Below are positions 36,880-50,420 of a DNA stretch of 64,000 bases, piece after piece. How positions within the stretch are numbered: position 1 is the stretch's first letter; each line of letters begins with the position of its first letter. The stretch comes from Arctopsyche grandis. Its lineage: Eukaryota; Arthropoda; Insecta; Trichoptera; Hydropsychidae. Location of the stretch: contig NC_135359.1 of the NCBI RefSeq assembly GCF_051622035.1, positions 20,537,501-20,601,500 of the forward strand, read 5' to 3'. The notes beneath the pieces are model-generated. The model was not told the DNA's origin and ran no database searches. It saw nothing but the letters and a program-made list of their open reading frames with translations. A program made the translations under genes and the position numbers.

Positions 36880-36927
36880 CGTAGATTATTTTAACCTCTT
36901 TATCGTAGATTATTTTAACCTCTTTGT
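36880..36927. repeat. 24-bp tandem duplication
   Basis: CGTAGATTATTTTAACCTCT occurs twice in direct succession with a period of 24 bp. It immediately precedes the LINE 3' end that starts about 36915. Confidence 0.85.
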
Positions 36928-37175
36928 CTGGTAGCCTGCGCTCATCATTATTTTCATAATTGAATGTGATATATGAATGGAATTTTGATCGTTTGCAGAG
37001 ATGTTTTTTATTTGCGGCTGGTTTTTATATATTGGTGCTGGTTGTAGATTCCCTACTATGTATTTTGTTATTTAATATTTTTCTTATTTCTCTCATCTCT
37101 CTGTATTTTTTCGACTATTGTGGTGCATTATGGATTCCTCTAATGCCACAATGGTCCAAACTTAAACTTAAATAT
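36915..37175 (+). mobile_element. LINE 3' end with terminal hairpin (copy 4)
   Basis: It aligns with copy 2 from GTCTGGTAGCCTGCGCTCAT (about 36925) onward and ends with the 44-bp hairpin at 37113-37156 and an A-rich tail. The stems have one difference on the left (GACTATTGTGGT) and a G-U-compatible or mismatched partner. The 78-codon plus-strand frame at 36960-37196 is 3' UTR sequence of this element, not a host gene. Confidence 0.6.
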
Positions 37176-39011
37176 ATTCCCAGAAAAAAAAATTAGTTAG
37201 ATTTCATCAATAACAACTTCTATGTATGTGTATATAAAACAAAAAAAAAACAATGATATTAATTTGGACCAAATCGAAGTCAAAGCAGTCTATTATACTC
37301 ATTGTGAGCACAAAAAAAATGGAAATGAGTACTGTGACTCGTACGAACATACGTAAACTCTTCAATTATACATAAAAGTCGATGGGAATCGATTGACCAA
37401 TATTTAGTTTCAGTCGGAACATCACAAAATACCGCGCACGCACTTAGTAATCATGGATATTTGCTTGAATTTGAAATATTTCCCCTAGAGTGGGTGTGTT
37501 GTGTTGCAATGGTGTATGTAATTAATTAAAGGACTCGCTTGGGGTTTGCGGCCGCTACTTTCCACGTAGAGGGTTCATCGTAGGCGAAATTCCACACCCT
37601 AATTTACCCCATATTTGATGTTTAACCCTGCTGTTGATTCAACGGCTCCGGAGCTTGGTGCCGAAAGTGCAAACTTCCATATTTGTTTTGTATCGCGCAC
37701 ATTGTATATGAAATACCTACATATATCGAAAACACGTTTCTTGTTACGTTGAGATATTTAGATATGATATTATCTATAACATAAGTTTATTTGTATCCTT
37801 TTTTTTATTTTGGGGCTTAAAATATGCTAATTATTTAATTACATACTCTTTAATGCTTATTTTCGGCGTTCGATTGCAATACACGAACAACACACAAATT
37901 GTTATATATAATCAAGGTAGGTGATCGAAAAATTTACAATATAAAGATAAAATTTATAAAGTATATAAAATATAAAAAAAATATATGATTACGCAGTTTT
38001 TTAATGAAAATACTATGTTAAATTGACAAATAGTTTTTTTACTATTTTTACCGTGTTTGCATATTCCACACCGAAATTTATTATTTTCACCCAAAAATAA
38101 AAAATCGCGCATTGTAGGGTTAAATTGTTTGCGCGTCTGTGATTTTCAATTTTGATTAAATGATTCTTTTACAAATACATATATAATACTATCTTAATCC
38201 GGCATGCGTTGCAATTCCACAATAATCCAATCAATTCCCTTTTCCGTTTCTCGATGTGTTTCGATAAGTGAATGATTTAGTTTCAAATTAATACTTAATA
38301 ATCAAATTAAATTACAGTAATGATAATTTGTCGGAAAAACGCAGGAAGTGAACACATTCAAAATGATTCAATTGTTTGTTTATTTTATCCAAAAGCCCAG
38401 GTGGCGACGCGAACACATTCGAAATTATTGCGCTGCAATGCCACTCATTCCCGTTTTTACCCGTTTCCGTTCCCGTTTTTTCAGTGATTTTTTTTACAGA
38501 AACCATCGCAGGCATACATAAAATAAATCCTGTAAGTTTAATCGCAATCAGTTGAATGGTATAGGAACGCATACGTGACAGACAAATAGAGAGACAAATA
38601 GACAAACATTGATCTTTATATATCATAGGTACATATACGATAAATATGTATAATATAAATACATTATGTTCAGTAATTTGATTCTTATAGTATAAGTACA
38701 TTACGGTAAATATGTATAATATAAATATGTATATTATGTTGAGTAATTTGATTCTTTGTAATTTCTAATAAGTGGTTTTCGAAAATATGTATGTAGTTAC
38801 GTACATACATACATACATACATATTATCGATTATTTAACGTGCTTTTTTTCTTCAAATTAATTTAAAATATTACGGATAAGACTCGAGCTAAGCTTTTCT
38901 GATTAATTTTAATAAATTTATGTAGATAGCTTTTTTTATTTGAAAATATAATATTGCGGAATTTATTTGTATTTTCGTTTTTCTCTCTACTAACTCTAAT
39001 CTAGTAACCGC
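37176..39011. other. Non-coding DNA; GC-richer patch at 37480-37690
   Basis: The patch at 37480-37690 (GGTTTGCGGCCGCTACTTTC and AACGGCTCCGGAGCTTGGTG) stands out from AT-rich flanks and may be regulatory. An imperfect tandem duplication of about 66-70 bp lies at 38638-38757 (GTAATTTGATTCTT repeated). The 129-codon minus-strand frame at 38312-38701 includes a CAAATAGAGAGACAAATAGA microsatellite and has no family motif. Confidence 0.4.
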
Positions 39012-39473
39012 CAGGGTCGGCTCTAGAAGGCAGCATACTAGGGCCAGATTTGAGCCTTGACCTTCTTTAAACTTTAATATTTACCTTTATTTTACTTGAA
39101 GTAACAATACAGACTATAAATATTATAATTTACCAGGAACGCTGAAAGTTGACTATCAACTACTCACGAACAAACATGTAAAACTTTAAATTGCCGCCGG
39201 TCAAATGGTTGCTTGGAATTGGAAGCTGAAACGATATATTTAGTATATTAAAAGTAACCCACATTTAAATGGTGCGTACATCATCATAATGGCATATTGT
39301 GCATATATTATTCAATTTTAATAACCATAAAAAGTGCCAATTTCAAATAAAAATTTGTGAATTTTATTTAATGTTTTTTTCTTAATATGTTCTTCTTCAA
39401 CTTGCGCCTTTTTCAAATATTTTGCTTAAAAAAAATGGGGGACTGGGCGCTATATACCCTCATGCCGGCACTG
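39012..39473. mobile_element. Candidate non-autonomous hAT MITE
   Basis: The left end is CAGGGTCGGCTCTAG and the right end, reverse-complemented, is CAGTGCCGGCATGAG, 10 of 15 matching, with the CAG...CTG termini typical of hAT elements. The 8 bp outside are GTAACCGC (left) and GTAATCGA (right), 6 of 8 identical, compatible with a diverged 8-bp target duplication. The 462-bp interior has no transposase. Confidence 0.5.
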
Positions 39474-40319
39474 GTAATCGAAATAAAGTTTTAAAGCAGT
39501 ATTTCTTAATTCATTTTATGGAAATAACTTTTCTAGCTCGTGTTTTTAACTTTTATAACAAAAATAACTTGTACAACAAAAAATATTTTTAATATGGTTA
39601 AAAGCAATATTTTATAAAAAAGTGAGAACATGAATCGCGCTTATGTAAAACGATTATTTTTAATACAGCGTTTGAAATTTTTTGAAATGGCTGAGCTTCT
39701 GAAGATACGACTTGAGTATGTTTCCATTTCTCGATATTCAAGAAATGTATTATAATGAATTTGATAGGAAATTGACAATAAGTAGAAACTTGGCGAAGTT
39801 GACTTGAAAATCGAAAATTAAAGTCGACACAAAAAAATAAAAATCGGAATAAAAGGTCGACTCGAAAAGCGCAATAAAAATAAACAACTTTGAGGAAGGA
39901 CAATTTCATTAAAAGCCATTGTTACTTACGAACTTGCTTTGTGCGATTTTTTTTCCCACGGCTTTGTATGTAGGAAAAACATCGCTGAGTAAAAATAGTG
40001 TGAGCAAAGTGCAACCTTTTTCAAAGTCGTATTAAAATGATAATGGCGTCGTTTGTTACTAAATCGATAGTTGACTCTTTCGAACCTCGTTTGCTTGCAA
40101 ATTCGTCGCCACATTGAATTTTGAGAACGTATACACCACGCTATACAGAGTGATTCAATATTCACCAAAAGCAAATTGAAAAATAACATCCTTAAATAAA
40201 AATCGAAGCAAAGATTAAGATGCAATACCTAAAATATATTTCCAATAGGTTTTTTTATCGAGTACACTTTCACAATGATCCATTGTGCTCTATACATGTT
40301 CTTCTACGTGACTATTCTT
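39474..40319. other. Non-coding AT-rich DNA
   Basis: Two minus-strand frames of about 100 codons (39598-39909 and 39926-40225) have no recognisable motif and Phe/Asn/Lys-rich composition expected from AT-rich DNA. No gene is called. Confidence 0.4.
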
Positions 40320-40600
40320 CCCTCTTCATGTTTCCTGTCCTAGAACGTTGGCAACCAGATCTCCCATCCGTTCTCTGTCCACAACTGCTTTCGCCACAAT
40401 TTTCGCCTTTTCACATTGTTGAGTATCTCGGCATTTGTTCTATGCGCCATCCATGAGATTCTCAGCATCTTTCTGCATGTCCACATCTCAAAGGCCTGCG
40501 ACTTTTTAAACATGGTAGACGCCATGCCGGTATATGCCATGGTAGATGCCGGGTTCATGCTTCTGTTCCTCACAGAAGGACACTGAAAACGTAACATCGT
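40320..40600 (-). pseudogene. LINE reverse-transcriptase C-terminal fragment (second)
   Basis: The minus-strand frame around 40597-40340 reads MAYTGMASTMFKKSQAFEMW, then TCRKMLRISWMAHRTNAEIL. FEMW.CRKMLRISW..H.TN.EIL is the conserved post-polymerase segment of insect endonuclease-reverse transcriptase LINEs, better preserved here than in the fragment at 27000-27425. The preceding YG.E.WTL segment is decayed (an in-frame version is not present). Only a ~280-bp piece remains. Confidence 0.75.
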
Positions 40601-43600
40601 AAAAGTCGGATGATTATTTTGAAATCACGTGTGGTTAAGAGATTTTTCATTTTTAAGAATGTAGCTCTTATTTGCTCCATCCTAGCACCAATTTTCTGAT
40701 TGCTTTCACACTATTCAACCAGATAGCACCCAAGATATCTAAAATGATTGTCACTATTTCGCTATGATGTTCTAACCAAGCGTGAGAATCTTCAGCATAA
40801 TGTAAAATCCTAGTTTTGCCAAAATTTTGAGTTGTCCTGTAATATACATATGTATGTATAACGCGTCGGTGTAATATAATGGTTAATATAAAATGGTTTT
40901 TATACGATCGCACTCGTCAGCTTAGCACCGCGTCATAACGACTCTCTTCTAATGTCTTCGAATAAAAAACACTTTGTATATAATATGTATACGGCTTAGC
41001 CGAGTGCAGGATTGATAACCCATAAAACGCCACGGCCGTAAACACGTTTGGAAATGTCTTCAAAAGCGTAAAAAAGGCGAAATTGTTCGCCGTAAAACCG
41101 TACCCCCTTTGCGCTAATGATCCGAATCCCTGTAGCTCATAAAGGTCTCACAGATTCATCATACACAATCACCTATAAAACTTACGTAACTAAAATCTAA
41201 ACCCTTTGGAATTACTTATTCGTAATCACCGTTTTGGCTATTTTTTGTTTCGAAATAAACATATGTACATAATTATTTTTGCTCCATTGCGTTGTTGATT
41301 AGATAATCCGTTAATTGGACAAAGTAAAGTATGATAATTGAAGAAGACGCTTGACATCAGTCTAACGCGTTTAAGACATATTAATTTTATTGCGAGATTA
41401 GATCAACGCATTGAATTCATTTCTCACAATTAACCTTCCAGGTATGTATAATATATTCGAACTTTATTTATAGTCTTAGCATACGTAAATATATAGATTA
41501 TGAACGTTTTATAATCGAGTCAAATAATGAAATGTAATGTTGTTGGGATATGGATATGAATTGAAATGTTGGGACATAGATATGAATTGCTCGATCATCT
41601 TGGTCTATTCTCCAATACACTGAGCAACAAAAAAAATTGTAGCGGAGACTAATCTTTATTAAGTTGACTCAATGAATTTGAATATGAGAATATTTTCTGT
41701 TGGCTTGTTCTCGTTTAAGAGACGTGAGGGTTTAAATGGGCAATTTTGTGGTTTTTAATTCAAAATTTAGTATTGCTGTCCCAAAAGAGAGTGTTGGAAT
41801 CAATAGTCAGATATTTTTTCTATTGATTTTTTATTGCTTTGAAGTACTCATAATTAGTAATCGAGCGAATTTTAAAAGCCATTTAGAATAATAAAAAAAT
41901 ATTGAGATAAAAAACCAAACCGTATAAACGTAGATAAGTGAATATGCTCATAATAATACGGAAAAAAAATTGAGAGGAAAAGTATATTTTTGACATTTAA
42001 AACTCAACACACCAATTTAATGGCTCAGCAAATAAGAACCAAAAAGTAAAATATCTGTAAAATCTTTTTTAAACGATCTTCTCTGCTAAGTCGAGCAAAC
42101 TACCAAAAATTATTACCATATTCGAATTCAGTGGGTCAAACTTAGTAAATATTGGTTAGTTTTCGCTCCGGAAAGTAAAAAACAAGATTTTTTGTTAATG
42201 CTCCTTGTTATGTGTAATGTGTGCCTTTCTTTTGAACACAATTTTTATTATTTATTTTTTACAGAACTGAAAAAAATATTTTACCATATTGGAGATGATG
42301 ATGTACATACATATATATAATTTACGCAAATCTACATATGTACAATGTAAGTTCGGGGAGATTTACTCAAGCATTTGTTTTACATATGTAGGCGTATTGA
42401 TACATAGATCTACATATACTTTTCGTAATTGTACATTTTTTTTCAAATTAAAAATGGATAGGGCAATTTCATTAATGTTATTTTAATCTTTCATATATGT
42501 ATGTACATATTATATGTGTACATATATGTATACAAAAATGCCAACAATATGCGGTTATATATTATATACGATTAAGGGCGGATTACGCTTAATTTAATTT
42601 CAAATCGAGTAAAAAATGACGATTATATTTTAATGTATTTATTTTAAATTATGGTAATCATTGGTTTCGCTGTTTTGCCGAATGCTTTCGAAACCGTCAT
42701 TTGAGCTAAGCTTTAGAAACCCTTTGATTAAGCTTCTCAGCGAACAAATAAATCCCCGACATTTTCATATTTTTAAGTCGGCGTTGGTGGTGATTTAAAT
42801 TTGAAATTATAATATAAGCCGGCAAGATTGACCGAGTCCATGTATAAATAATAATATTATTATCATTGTATAATATATTGTAATCAGGACGTTTGGGGAG
42901 CTGTGGAAATTTGAACCGCGGCGATTGACAGTAACTTTTCACATCTAATTTGACCGTGCTAAATATTTATGAGATTGACCACACTCGTCTCCCTTATGCT
43001 AAATAGATAAATATAATTTACAACATTATATCAATACTCTCTAGTTTTTTTGGGATTTTTTTCCAAATATACAAATGTAAGTTTGTTCTTTTTCAAGTAC
43101 ACCATTCCGTACAACTTAACGATTTATTAAATTTCGTTGTTGTATTTATATTATATAATATTTATTATGCTTTCGAATAATTCAGCATTGTCTTTTTTAC
43201 TTTGCATATTTTATCTTTTTTAATCAAATTTATATCATTGCTTTTACAAGCTTCGCATAAAATATGCAAATTAACTTTTTCTTTGTTATGATGTGAATTC
43301 AACATTTCCAGTGTCGTCACTAATTACTTTGATTTTGATAAAAATGTTTCAAAAATATTTTAATTAAAGTACATCACCTTTATAACCATTTCTTATAAAA
43401 CCTTTCATAATACATTTATAATATATTCACATTTAAAAGATATTTCAAAGTTATTGCGCAAACATATATAAAATTGAGGAAATTAATATGTTTACACAAC
43501 TATTACAGCAAAATATTATTCCGCATGGAGTCATTACGTTTTCGCTAGTATCAATAATATAGCCTTATCTTGTATGAACAGTCATCCCTAAAATCCACTA

Positions 43601-46600
43601 TTTAAATTAAAACACTATGTATACATATGTCTGCTCTAAATTTGCAAGTTTCTAAGGACGATGGTATGTACGTAAATACATAAAAGCTTTCGCGAATTTG
43701 AAGTTTGCATCTCCACAGGAAAGCTATAGCTTTACGTTAAGCAACATACATAAATAAGTATATTATTCGGTGTACGTTTAGAGATAAAATATCGTTGACA
43801 CAAATTGTGGAAAAATTATGAATTTCGTCGGACGCTTCTAAATTAACCACGTTTATTATGTTTGCACTGATTAGTATGGAGATTTTCCGCGTTTGCAAAA
43901 TTCAAATTCGACGTTTCACGGTCTTTTTATACGAATATATGTACATATATACGTCATAATATCACGTTGGTCTTTCGTATGTTTGATGAATGATGTGAAT
44001 TATTTTATTCTGAAAAAATGTTTAAATAAATGATGAATTAAAAATGTGTGAAATTATAATTATGGAGAAAATTCCGGAAATGTTTGTGAAAATGGAATAA
44101 AATGTATCGAAAAGCTTATGCTGTTTGCCAAATTAAATTTTCGATTGCCGGTTTACATTATTTGGAATAAACGAGATACCATTAATTAATATTGTACCGT
44201 GTGACAGTCACTTAATTTATTCTTCCTCGCTTTATCATCTTTACAGAGTTTAAATAAATCGATGCTCCCACCGTTTACCAAATTAATTCTTTGGCGTAAT
44301 TCGATATTTATCGTTCAATTAGTTCTCAGTGCGGACGATTTTTTAATCAAATTACATATATAAATCCACTGTATACTGAAAAATAATGAGGTGGGTGATT
44401 CATGAGCGTAAAAATGTCGCCATTTCAAAAACTCTTATTTTGTCAAAATATAAAATGATCAATCTCAATTGTTTGTAAATATAAAATGTCCGGTTGATAT
44501 TTCAATTATACACACAAGTTGTCACTTCAAAAGATGCGTGATTTATTACTACGTACGTGTTTGCTTTTTAAATCATTTTCACGAAATTTTAATTGTAAAT
44601 TGACACGTGATTCATTATTTCAAAGGATTGTCGAAAATCCGACTTAACGAACGCAATTTGTTATAAAAAGCAATAATTGGTAGAACCTTTTCCGCTGTCA
44701 GTTTAGAATTACGTATGATTTTTATTTATTTTTAGTTACACAAAGCATCCAACAAAGGGTGTGTAGAGGTATTTTAAAATTTTATTTTCTCAGTATTTTT
44801 GTCAAGGTTTCGTAGCAGTATAGAAAATTCCACTGCACTCTTCTCCATACAATTCATGTAATGATGCACTATGTTGCACTATACAAATGCGATGCAAAAC
44901 CTTTTATTCAATATTCGCATTGTATGCTGTAATCGCAAAGAGATCTTTCGAGCTTTCCCGTATATACATACATGCTTTAACCAATGAATACTTCCTCGAC
45001 CATTAATTGTTTTTATATATTATATAAAGAGAGAAAAACACCAATGTACTCGATGGGAAATGATTTATAGTACTCACGTAGGTTCGGTTTTGAGATGAGA
45101 TATGGAGGCGTTCGGAATTCCCCAAAGCCAGCCCTAATGACGTTTTTGCAGAGCTGGAGTTAAATTGATTATTGAGCTAATGCCGCACACATAAGAAGAA
45201 TATTCTCAAGAGCCGCTCTCTTACATTGAACATACATACATATATATGTATGTATACGGTCATATTTTCGAAAGAAATCTCAGAAAATCCTAGCAATAAT
45301 GCACCGTTCGTTGTGGAGTTGGCTTAACGGCCCAACAGTAATGCCAATGTTCAATTAAAAGGAATGGCCAACCTTTCGAATAGAAAAGTAATACAATTTT
45401 ATTATAACCCAACAAAATTTATTACCGCAAATATAGAATAGAGCGTTTGAATTTGTTCGTCGAGTCGCGAAATTAGAAGAGCGTGCTTATGTGTACATAC
45501 ATAGTTGAAGCTCACAATACAAAAAATTACATATTTAGATTCAAGTGAGCATTCCTGAAGGGTCTTGCAAAATTTGATGGCTCTTCATTTTTTCTGATAT
45601 TTTTGAAGCGGCCCCGAAGAAAATTAATAATGAATCACTTAATCTTTTCTGTCACTTTCGGAAGCCAGTTGGAAATCATTGAATTACCAGAAGACCATAC
45701 AAATACTTATCTTTTTGGGATATATTGTCAGTTTTTTATACATACAATGTAATATTTTCTAATAAATAGGTCATCTCATTTGCATATAATGAATGAAATG
45801 GTCGCAATTCTTGATCGAAAGAGTTTATTCAATAATAATAGATTGTTTTGTCGTCTATTTGTCGCATTTTGGAATTTTTATCTGACAATTTTACATATAA
45901 ATATAGCATAATAATACTACATTATCATTTTAGTGCCGTTTTCTTTCAAACTACTCTCATAAAAATGTTTCAATGAACCGTAAAAAAGTTTTTTATAACT
46001 CTGCCATAAAGATATTCCCTCTTTGTTAAAAAGTAACTATTGTTAATGAAATAGAATTTCAATTATTTTTTGGACGGATTTACATGCAGTACATATGTTA
46101 GAGCATTCGTTTAAATAAACTAATATATGTATGTATGTAAATCGAAATGATCTGAAAATATGGATTTTCTATTTTCTACTTTCTACTGTCGAGTATAATA
46201 TTGTCTTTGTACATAAATTTTCATGCATCCGGGAAAAGTTGTGTGAATTGTTATATGTAAGTCTTCTAAATTGCTACCTTTTATTTGTACATACATATTT
46301 ATATGTCGAGGGTGGTTCACCGCTTTTTTATTCTCCACCTACGGGGTGTCTCACATCTGTGATGTTCCTTCACTAATGTGTGCATTTTAATATAAAATCA
46401 GTATTCGATGCGTCTCGTCGTCTCGAGATGTGCAAGTGTTGGGATGAGGTGCGAAGCCACAGATTCCATTACGCGTCACATAAATCTTGCATACCTACAC
46501 AAAAAAATAAAGTAAAAAGACGTGACATCTCGCTTAAAGCGTACGATAAATACACCCCGATTCATAGAAAAATAAAAATAAATAACGTTCAACTTTTCAT

Positions 46601-47224
46601 AGGATAAGACAAGTTTTGTCCGGGGAGATAAATTTTCGCTTGGCCGAAATGTAAATCTTTTATCGGTCAAACTTTTCAAAAAAATTACGTTTAAGTAAAT
46701 CGTGAAACTTTCACAACGTTTCCGATCCATTTGATGCGGATTTGTTATCTGAAATCGAATACGATATGTTTTCTCTATACTTTTGGACAATCGAGAGAAA
46801 ACTTTTGTTTACGTATCGAAAATAAATCGAATAAATCTGGTTTACTTAAAAACTTGTCCAAATTCATTCTAATTTCAGAATATTAATCTATTATGCGATG
46901 TTCTGGATATATATACATATGTATGTAAATACATACACACATACGTACATATATTTATTTATGGTCTTATTTATTTATTATTATTTACGTATATATTTAT
47001 TCAATGCTATTTTTCAATTCAATATGAGTTTATAATAAAAATAGACGATTTATTTATATTGGAGGTAATTAAAAACTTAAGTGTCAAAACAAAAATTATT
47101 TTTTTAATTTTCATTACTCAAGTATACCTAATAAGCATTTATTAGTTTTTGAAAATGTATACATAGGTACAATGCACATTTTAATTTAATACAGATAAAC
47201 CCATTTTTACATTACATATGTACA
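40601..47224. other. Long stretch without recognisable gene
   Basis: AT-rich DNA with TATGTA islands (for example near 42300-42330, 42500-42535, 43620, 45230-45255 and 46900-46950). Less repetitive patches at 40980-41130, 45060-45200 and 46310-46480 might be conserved non-coding elements. Near 40865 a sequence like TCGGTGTAATATAATGGTTA resembles a SINE/tRNA A-box head but has no B box. Frames at 42706-42942, 46131-46376, 46380-46607 and 46476-46790 lack motifs. Confidence 0.4.
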
Positions 47225-47465
47225 TTACAAATATCATAGAGATATCTATGGAAAAATTCGATATACAGCAAATTTTTGCAAGAAATAGAATACATGCATT
47301 TTTACAGAGTATGTATTCATAATAATCAACAAATTCGAGATGCTAAAAACTCGAATTCGCAATAAACGGGAATAGACTGCCAATGTTTGTGGAACCGTTT
47401 CAACAATGAAATCAGACATATTGACAAAATCTTATTGGAAACGATCGACCTGTCTATCTTAAGTC
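47225..47465 (-). mobile_element. tRNA-derived SINE, 5' truncated
   Basis: On the minus strand, AGGTCGATCGTTTCC is followed by GATTTCATTGTTGAAACGGTTCC-type core (split here by one base), TTCCCGTTTATTGCG and a tail with GAGTTTTTAGCATCTCGAAT and CCATAGATATCTCTATGATA. The tRNA head is missing. The tail is shared with 26590-26881. Confidence 0.65.
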
Positions 47466-50330
47466 GATAATAAACCGTAAAAAGGTAAATTTTTTGGAAA
47501 AAATAAATATGTAGGGAGGGGGGCTTTAGACTACTCGTGCCCCACCTATTTTTTAAGTCACGAATAGCCCGTGTAAATAGGTATATAATATGTACATATG
47601 TATATTCAAACTAAAAATGTTACGAGTCTCTGCTTTTCAACGCTTCAACGCTTTTCTATAGAATATATATGTATTTATTTCATTGTTGTTCTAACTAAGA
47701 AATTTAATTAAACTTAAAAACTACCCTTGCAACAGAATCGAACTTCATGTATATATATACTACGTGTACTTGAAAATTTATCTATATTGGGTGTTTGTTT
47801 TTATGCATGCGATATACGGGTTTCATTTCCGCTTCGATTTCCACGTGAATAGCGCGTTAGCCTCCACTCACACATTTAAATCAGACTGGCACAACGGTGT
47901 GGATGAATATAAATATGAAATCAGCCGTGAAACTTTTCCATTTTTCCCATACAAAACATTGAACGGATCGGAACTATACATACGTCCGTGAATCTTAGCT
48001 TGTATAACATCTTACGATTGCGAAGGGACGTCCAACGTTGCCGAAAAAAGTTTCATGCCCTTTTTCGTTATTTGTATCCATTTTTCAGTATTATAATACG
48101 ATTGCCATGTTCGTGAAGGCGTGATTAATTTTTAAGGGAAATACTCCATCTTTAACCCACCCCCTTGAAATGCTTTCGAGGGAATAAAGAATTTTTGTTT
48201 GATACTTAATTTTCCGGGGCGTTCTTTGACTGTGTAATTGCTCTGACCGTATTCCGTTCACGCAAACGCGTCGCTATAAAAGAGCGATTATGCCATTTAC
48301 AACGCTTTTATTGAATGCAAAACAATTTTATAAATTGCTCTAGATCATAATAGACGTTAATAATATATTATGCAGCTCGTTCAGATTTAAAGAAGCACTT
48401 AAGCGTGTACTTCTCCTTCCCAGTGTGAGTCTGATGCGATTTACTACAACTGAAATTTAATTCAATATGAGGTTCGTTAATGCTACGGTGAAAACTTCTC
48501 GCAACACGCTACATGTTGTGTTATTATTGAACAATGTCACCTGTTAGGAGTTTAATTTTCCAAAATTAATCTCAAACAATTAATATATTAGTTATAATCA
48601 AAATAAATCAAGTTTTATAAGGCAAACTCGGTTTTATGTTCGTTTTAGAATCTCATTTAGTAACTTGAAAGTATTATTTTTCGTTGCGTTTTAAAATTGA
48701 TGAAGTATACATAGTTATAATAGGATAATTGAAAAACAGTTTGAACATCAACTGTCGTATAATGAGCTAATTTACATGTTCATTAATATTAGAGCAAGTT
48801 TTTTTAAGTTGAAACGTTTATCGGTATAATTTTCAGCCTGAAAATTTTTAACAACTCCATAATTTTATACAGTTAACTATAAGGTAGGATATGTGACCTT
48901 TTTCATATGGTAAAATTCAGCATTGTCTTAATAATTATCTTAAAATTAGTAGGTAGGTATGCCCAACTTTTGAAGCACATGAAAACTTATTTTTGTTTTT
49001 TTAACTTAACATGTTTTTGACATTAACTTGTAAAACACGCAAATTCAAAATTAGTATATATTTAAAAAAAATAAAAATAAATTTCCCCACAAAAAGTAGT
49101 CCAAATAAAAGTCCGAATGATTTTTTTTTTAGTATAATTAAAAGCATTATTAAAATAAATCATTTACGCTCTTCTTGAATTTCCACGCGCGTGGGTTGCG
49201 GTTCTCAGTAAAAACACATTTTTTACTTATTTGTAGGTTTATTTATATAATAAATATACAATATTTTCGTATTCATGATTCGGAAACAAACCAACCCAGC
49301 CGCATCCGTAATCCCTTTTTATGCGATTACGCTTTTGCTTTTTGGCAACCTAAAAACGGACTCGAATTTCAATGAGCTTAACCGACGGCAGCTTTCACTT
49401 AATGATATGAAAATAGTCATTTGTTTGAAGCCGAACCCCTCCCCCTAACCTTCCCTTCCATCTTTCCCTCATATATTTAATAAATAATACAAATTTGGTA
49501 ATATTACGTATACCAAACGTGACTCGCGCGCAATTGTGTATACATATACATATGTAGTAGCGCTTATGGCATAGAATGTATTATATTATATTTTATAATG
49601 TATATGCATACATAAATGATGGAGGTCATTTGTTTTCGTGTTTTCGCAAATAACGTTTTTGGCCGTTTTCATAAGGCTTTCATAACCCGAAGCGGTTGCT
49701 TTACATACATAATTGTGACTTCGCTTGTCATAAATCATGCAAAAATCTAATTGTGTTTAATCCGATTGATACAACCCAATGTAAAAGGTCGTCGTTCACA
49801 ATTCAGCGAAATCACAATAAACATGTAAGAAATGTGTTGTATGTATACTGTTATTCGTACCGTGGTTTTTGCATTCGGATCGTTTCTGAAATACATATAT
49901 AAAATATTGTTTTTCATATGGTGATTTATGTACATGCATACATACGTATGTATATATAACGATTCGCGACTCATGGTACATATTATTTGAAAGGTTATTC
50001 TACAAGTTAATGAAGATAATTTAAATCTTTATTATGCTACGGCGTTTTAATTATTTCATATTAATATTATGCGACTAATATTAATACAATTGTTCTAACT
50101 TGGAAACATTTGTCAAAATATTTGATTTACGTAAAATACGAGTATATATGTAGGTATCTACATACTACATATATTCATACAAATAGAAAACAAACCGTGT
50201 ATTATTTTCGCACAACAAACTTAATTAGATGAATATAATTATTTTTGTATGAAAAGAGCGAATTTGAGCCTTTGAATTTGTCAAGGAGGACATAATGTAT
50301 ACACATACATACATATGTACGTATGTGCAT
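47466..50330. other. Non-coding DNA between SINE and hAT element
   Basis: No gene is seen. A 75-codon plus-strand frame at 47764-47991 contains FHFRFDFHVNSALASTHTFK, which looks slightly protein-like but has no family match. AT-rich sequence and TATGTA islands make up most of the rest (49540, 49930 and 50300-50340). Confidence 0.4.
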
Positions 50331-50338
50331 ATGTATGT
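50331..50338. repeat. Target-site duplication of the hAT element, left
   Basis: ATGTATGT, identical to 53248-53255. The motif is common in this genome's background repeats, so identity alone is weak; its exact position next to both hAT termini makes it convincing. Confidence 0.85.
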
Positions 50339-50420
50339 CAGTGGCGTGCGGTGACTTTTCAAATAAGGGATGCTGTCTCTTGTTTGAAAAAAAAAACCGA
50401 CCAATTTATTTTTTTAAATT

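Noticed and set aside
36960..37196. 78-codon hydrophobic frame that looks like a small membrane protein
   Set aside because: It lies in the 3' UTR of the hairpin-tailed LINE and aligns with the reverse complement of 2156-2581; T-rich DNA explains the hydrophobicity.
38312..38701. 129-codon minus-strand frame
   Set aside because: Contains microsatellite-derived CLSICLSICLS and no conserved domain.
40860..40925. tRNA-like TCGGTGTAATATAATGGTTA
   Set aside because: Resembles an A box, but no B box or acceptor stem was found; too weak to call.
41615..42060. Possible inverted-repeat element starting CACTGAGCAACAAAAAAA
   Set aside because: The similar text at 42020-42035 is not a matching inverted terminus, and no target duplication was found.
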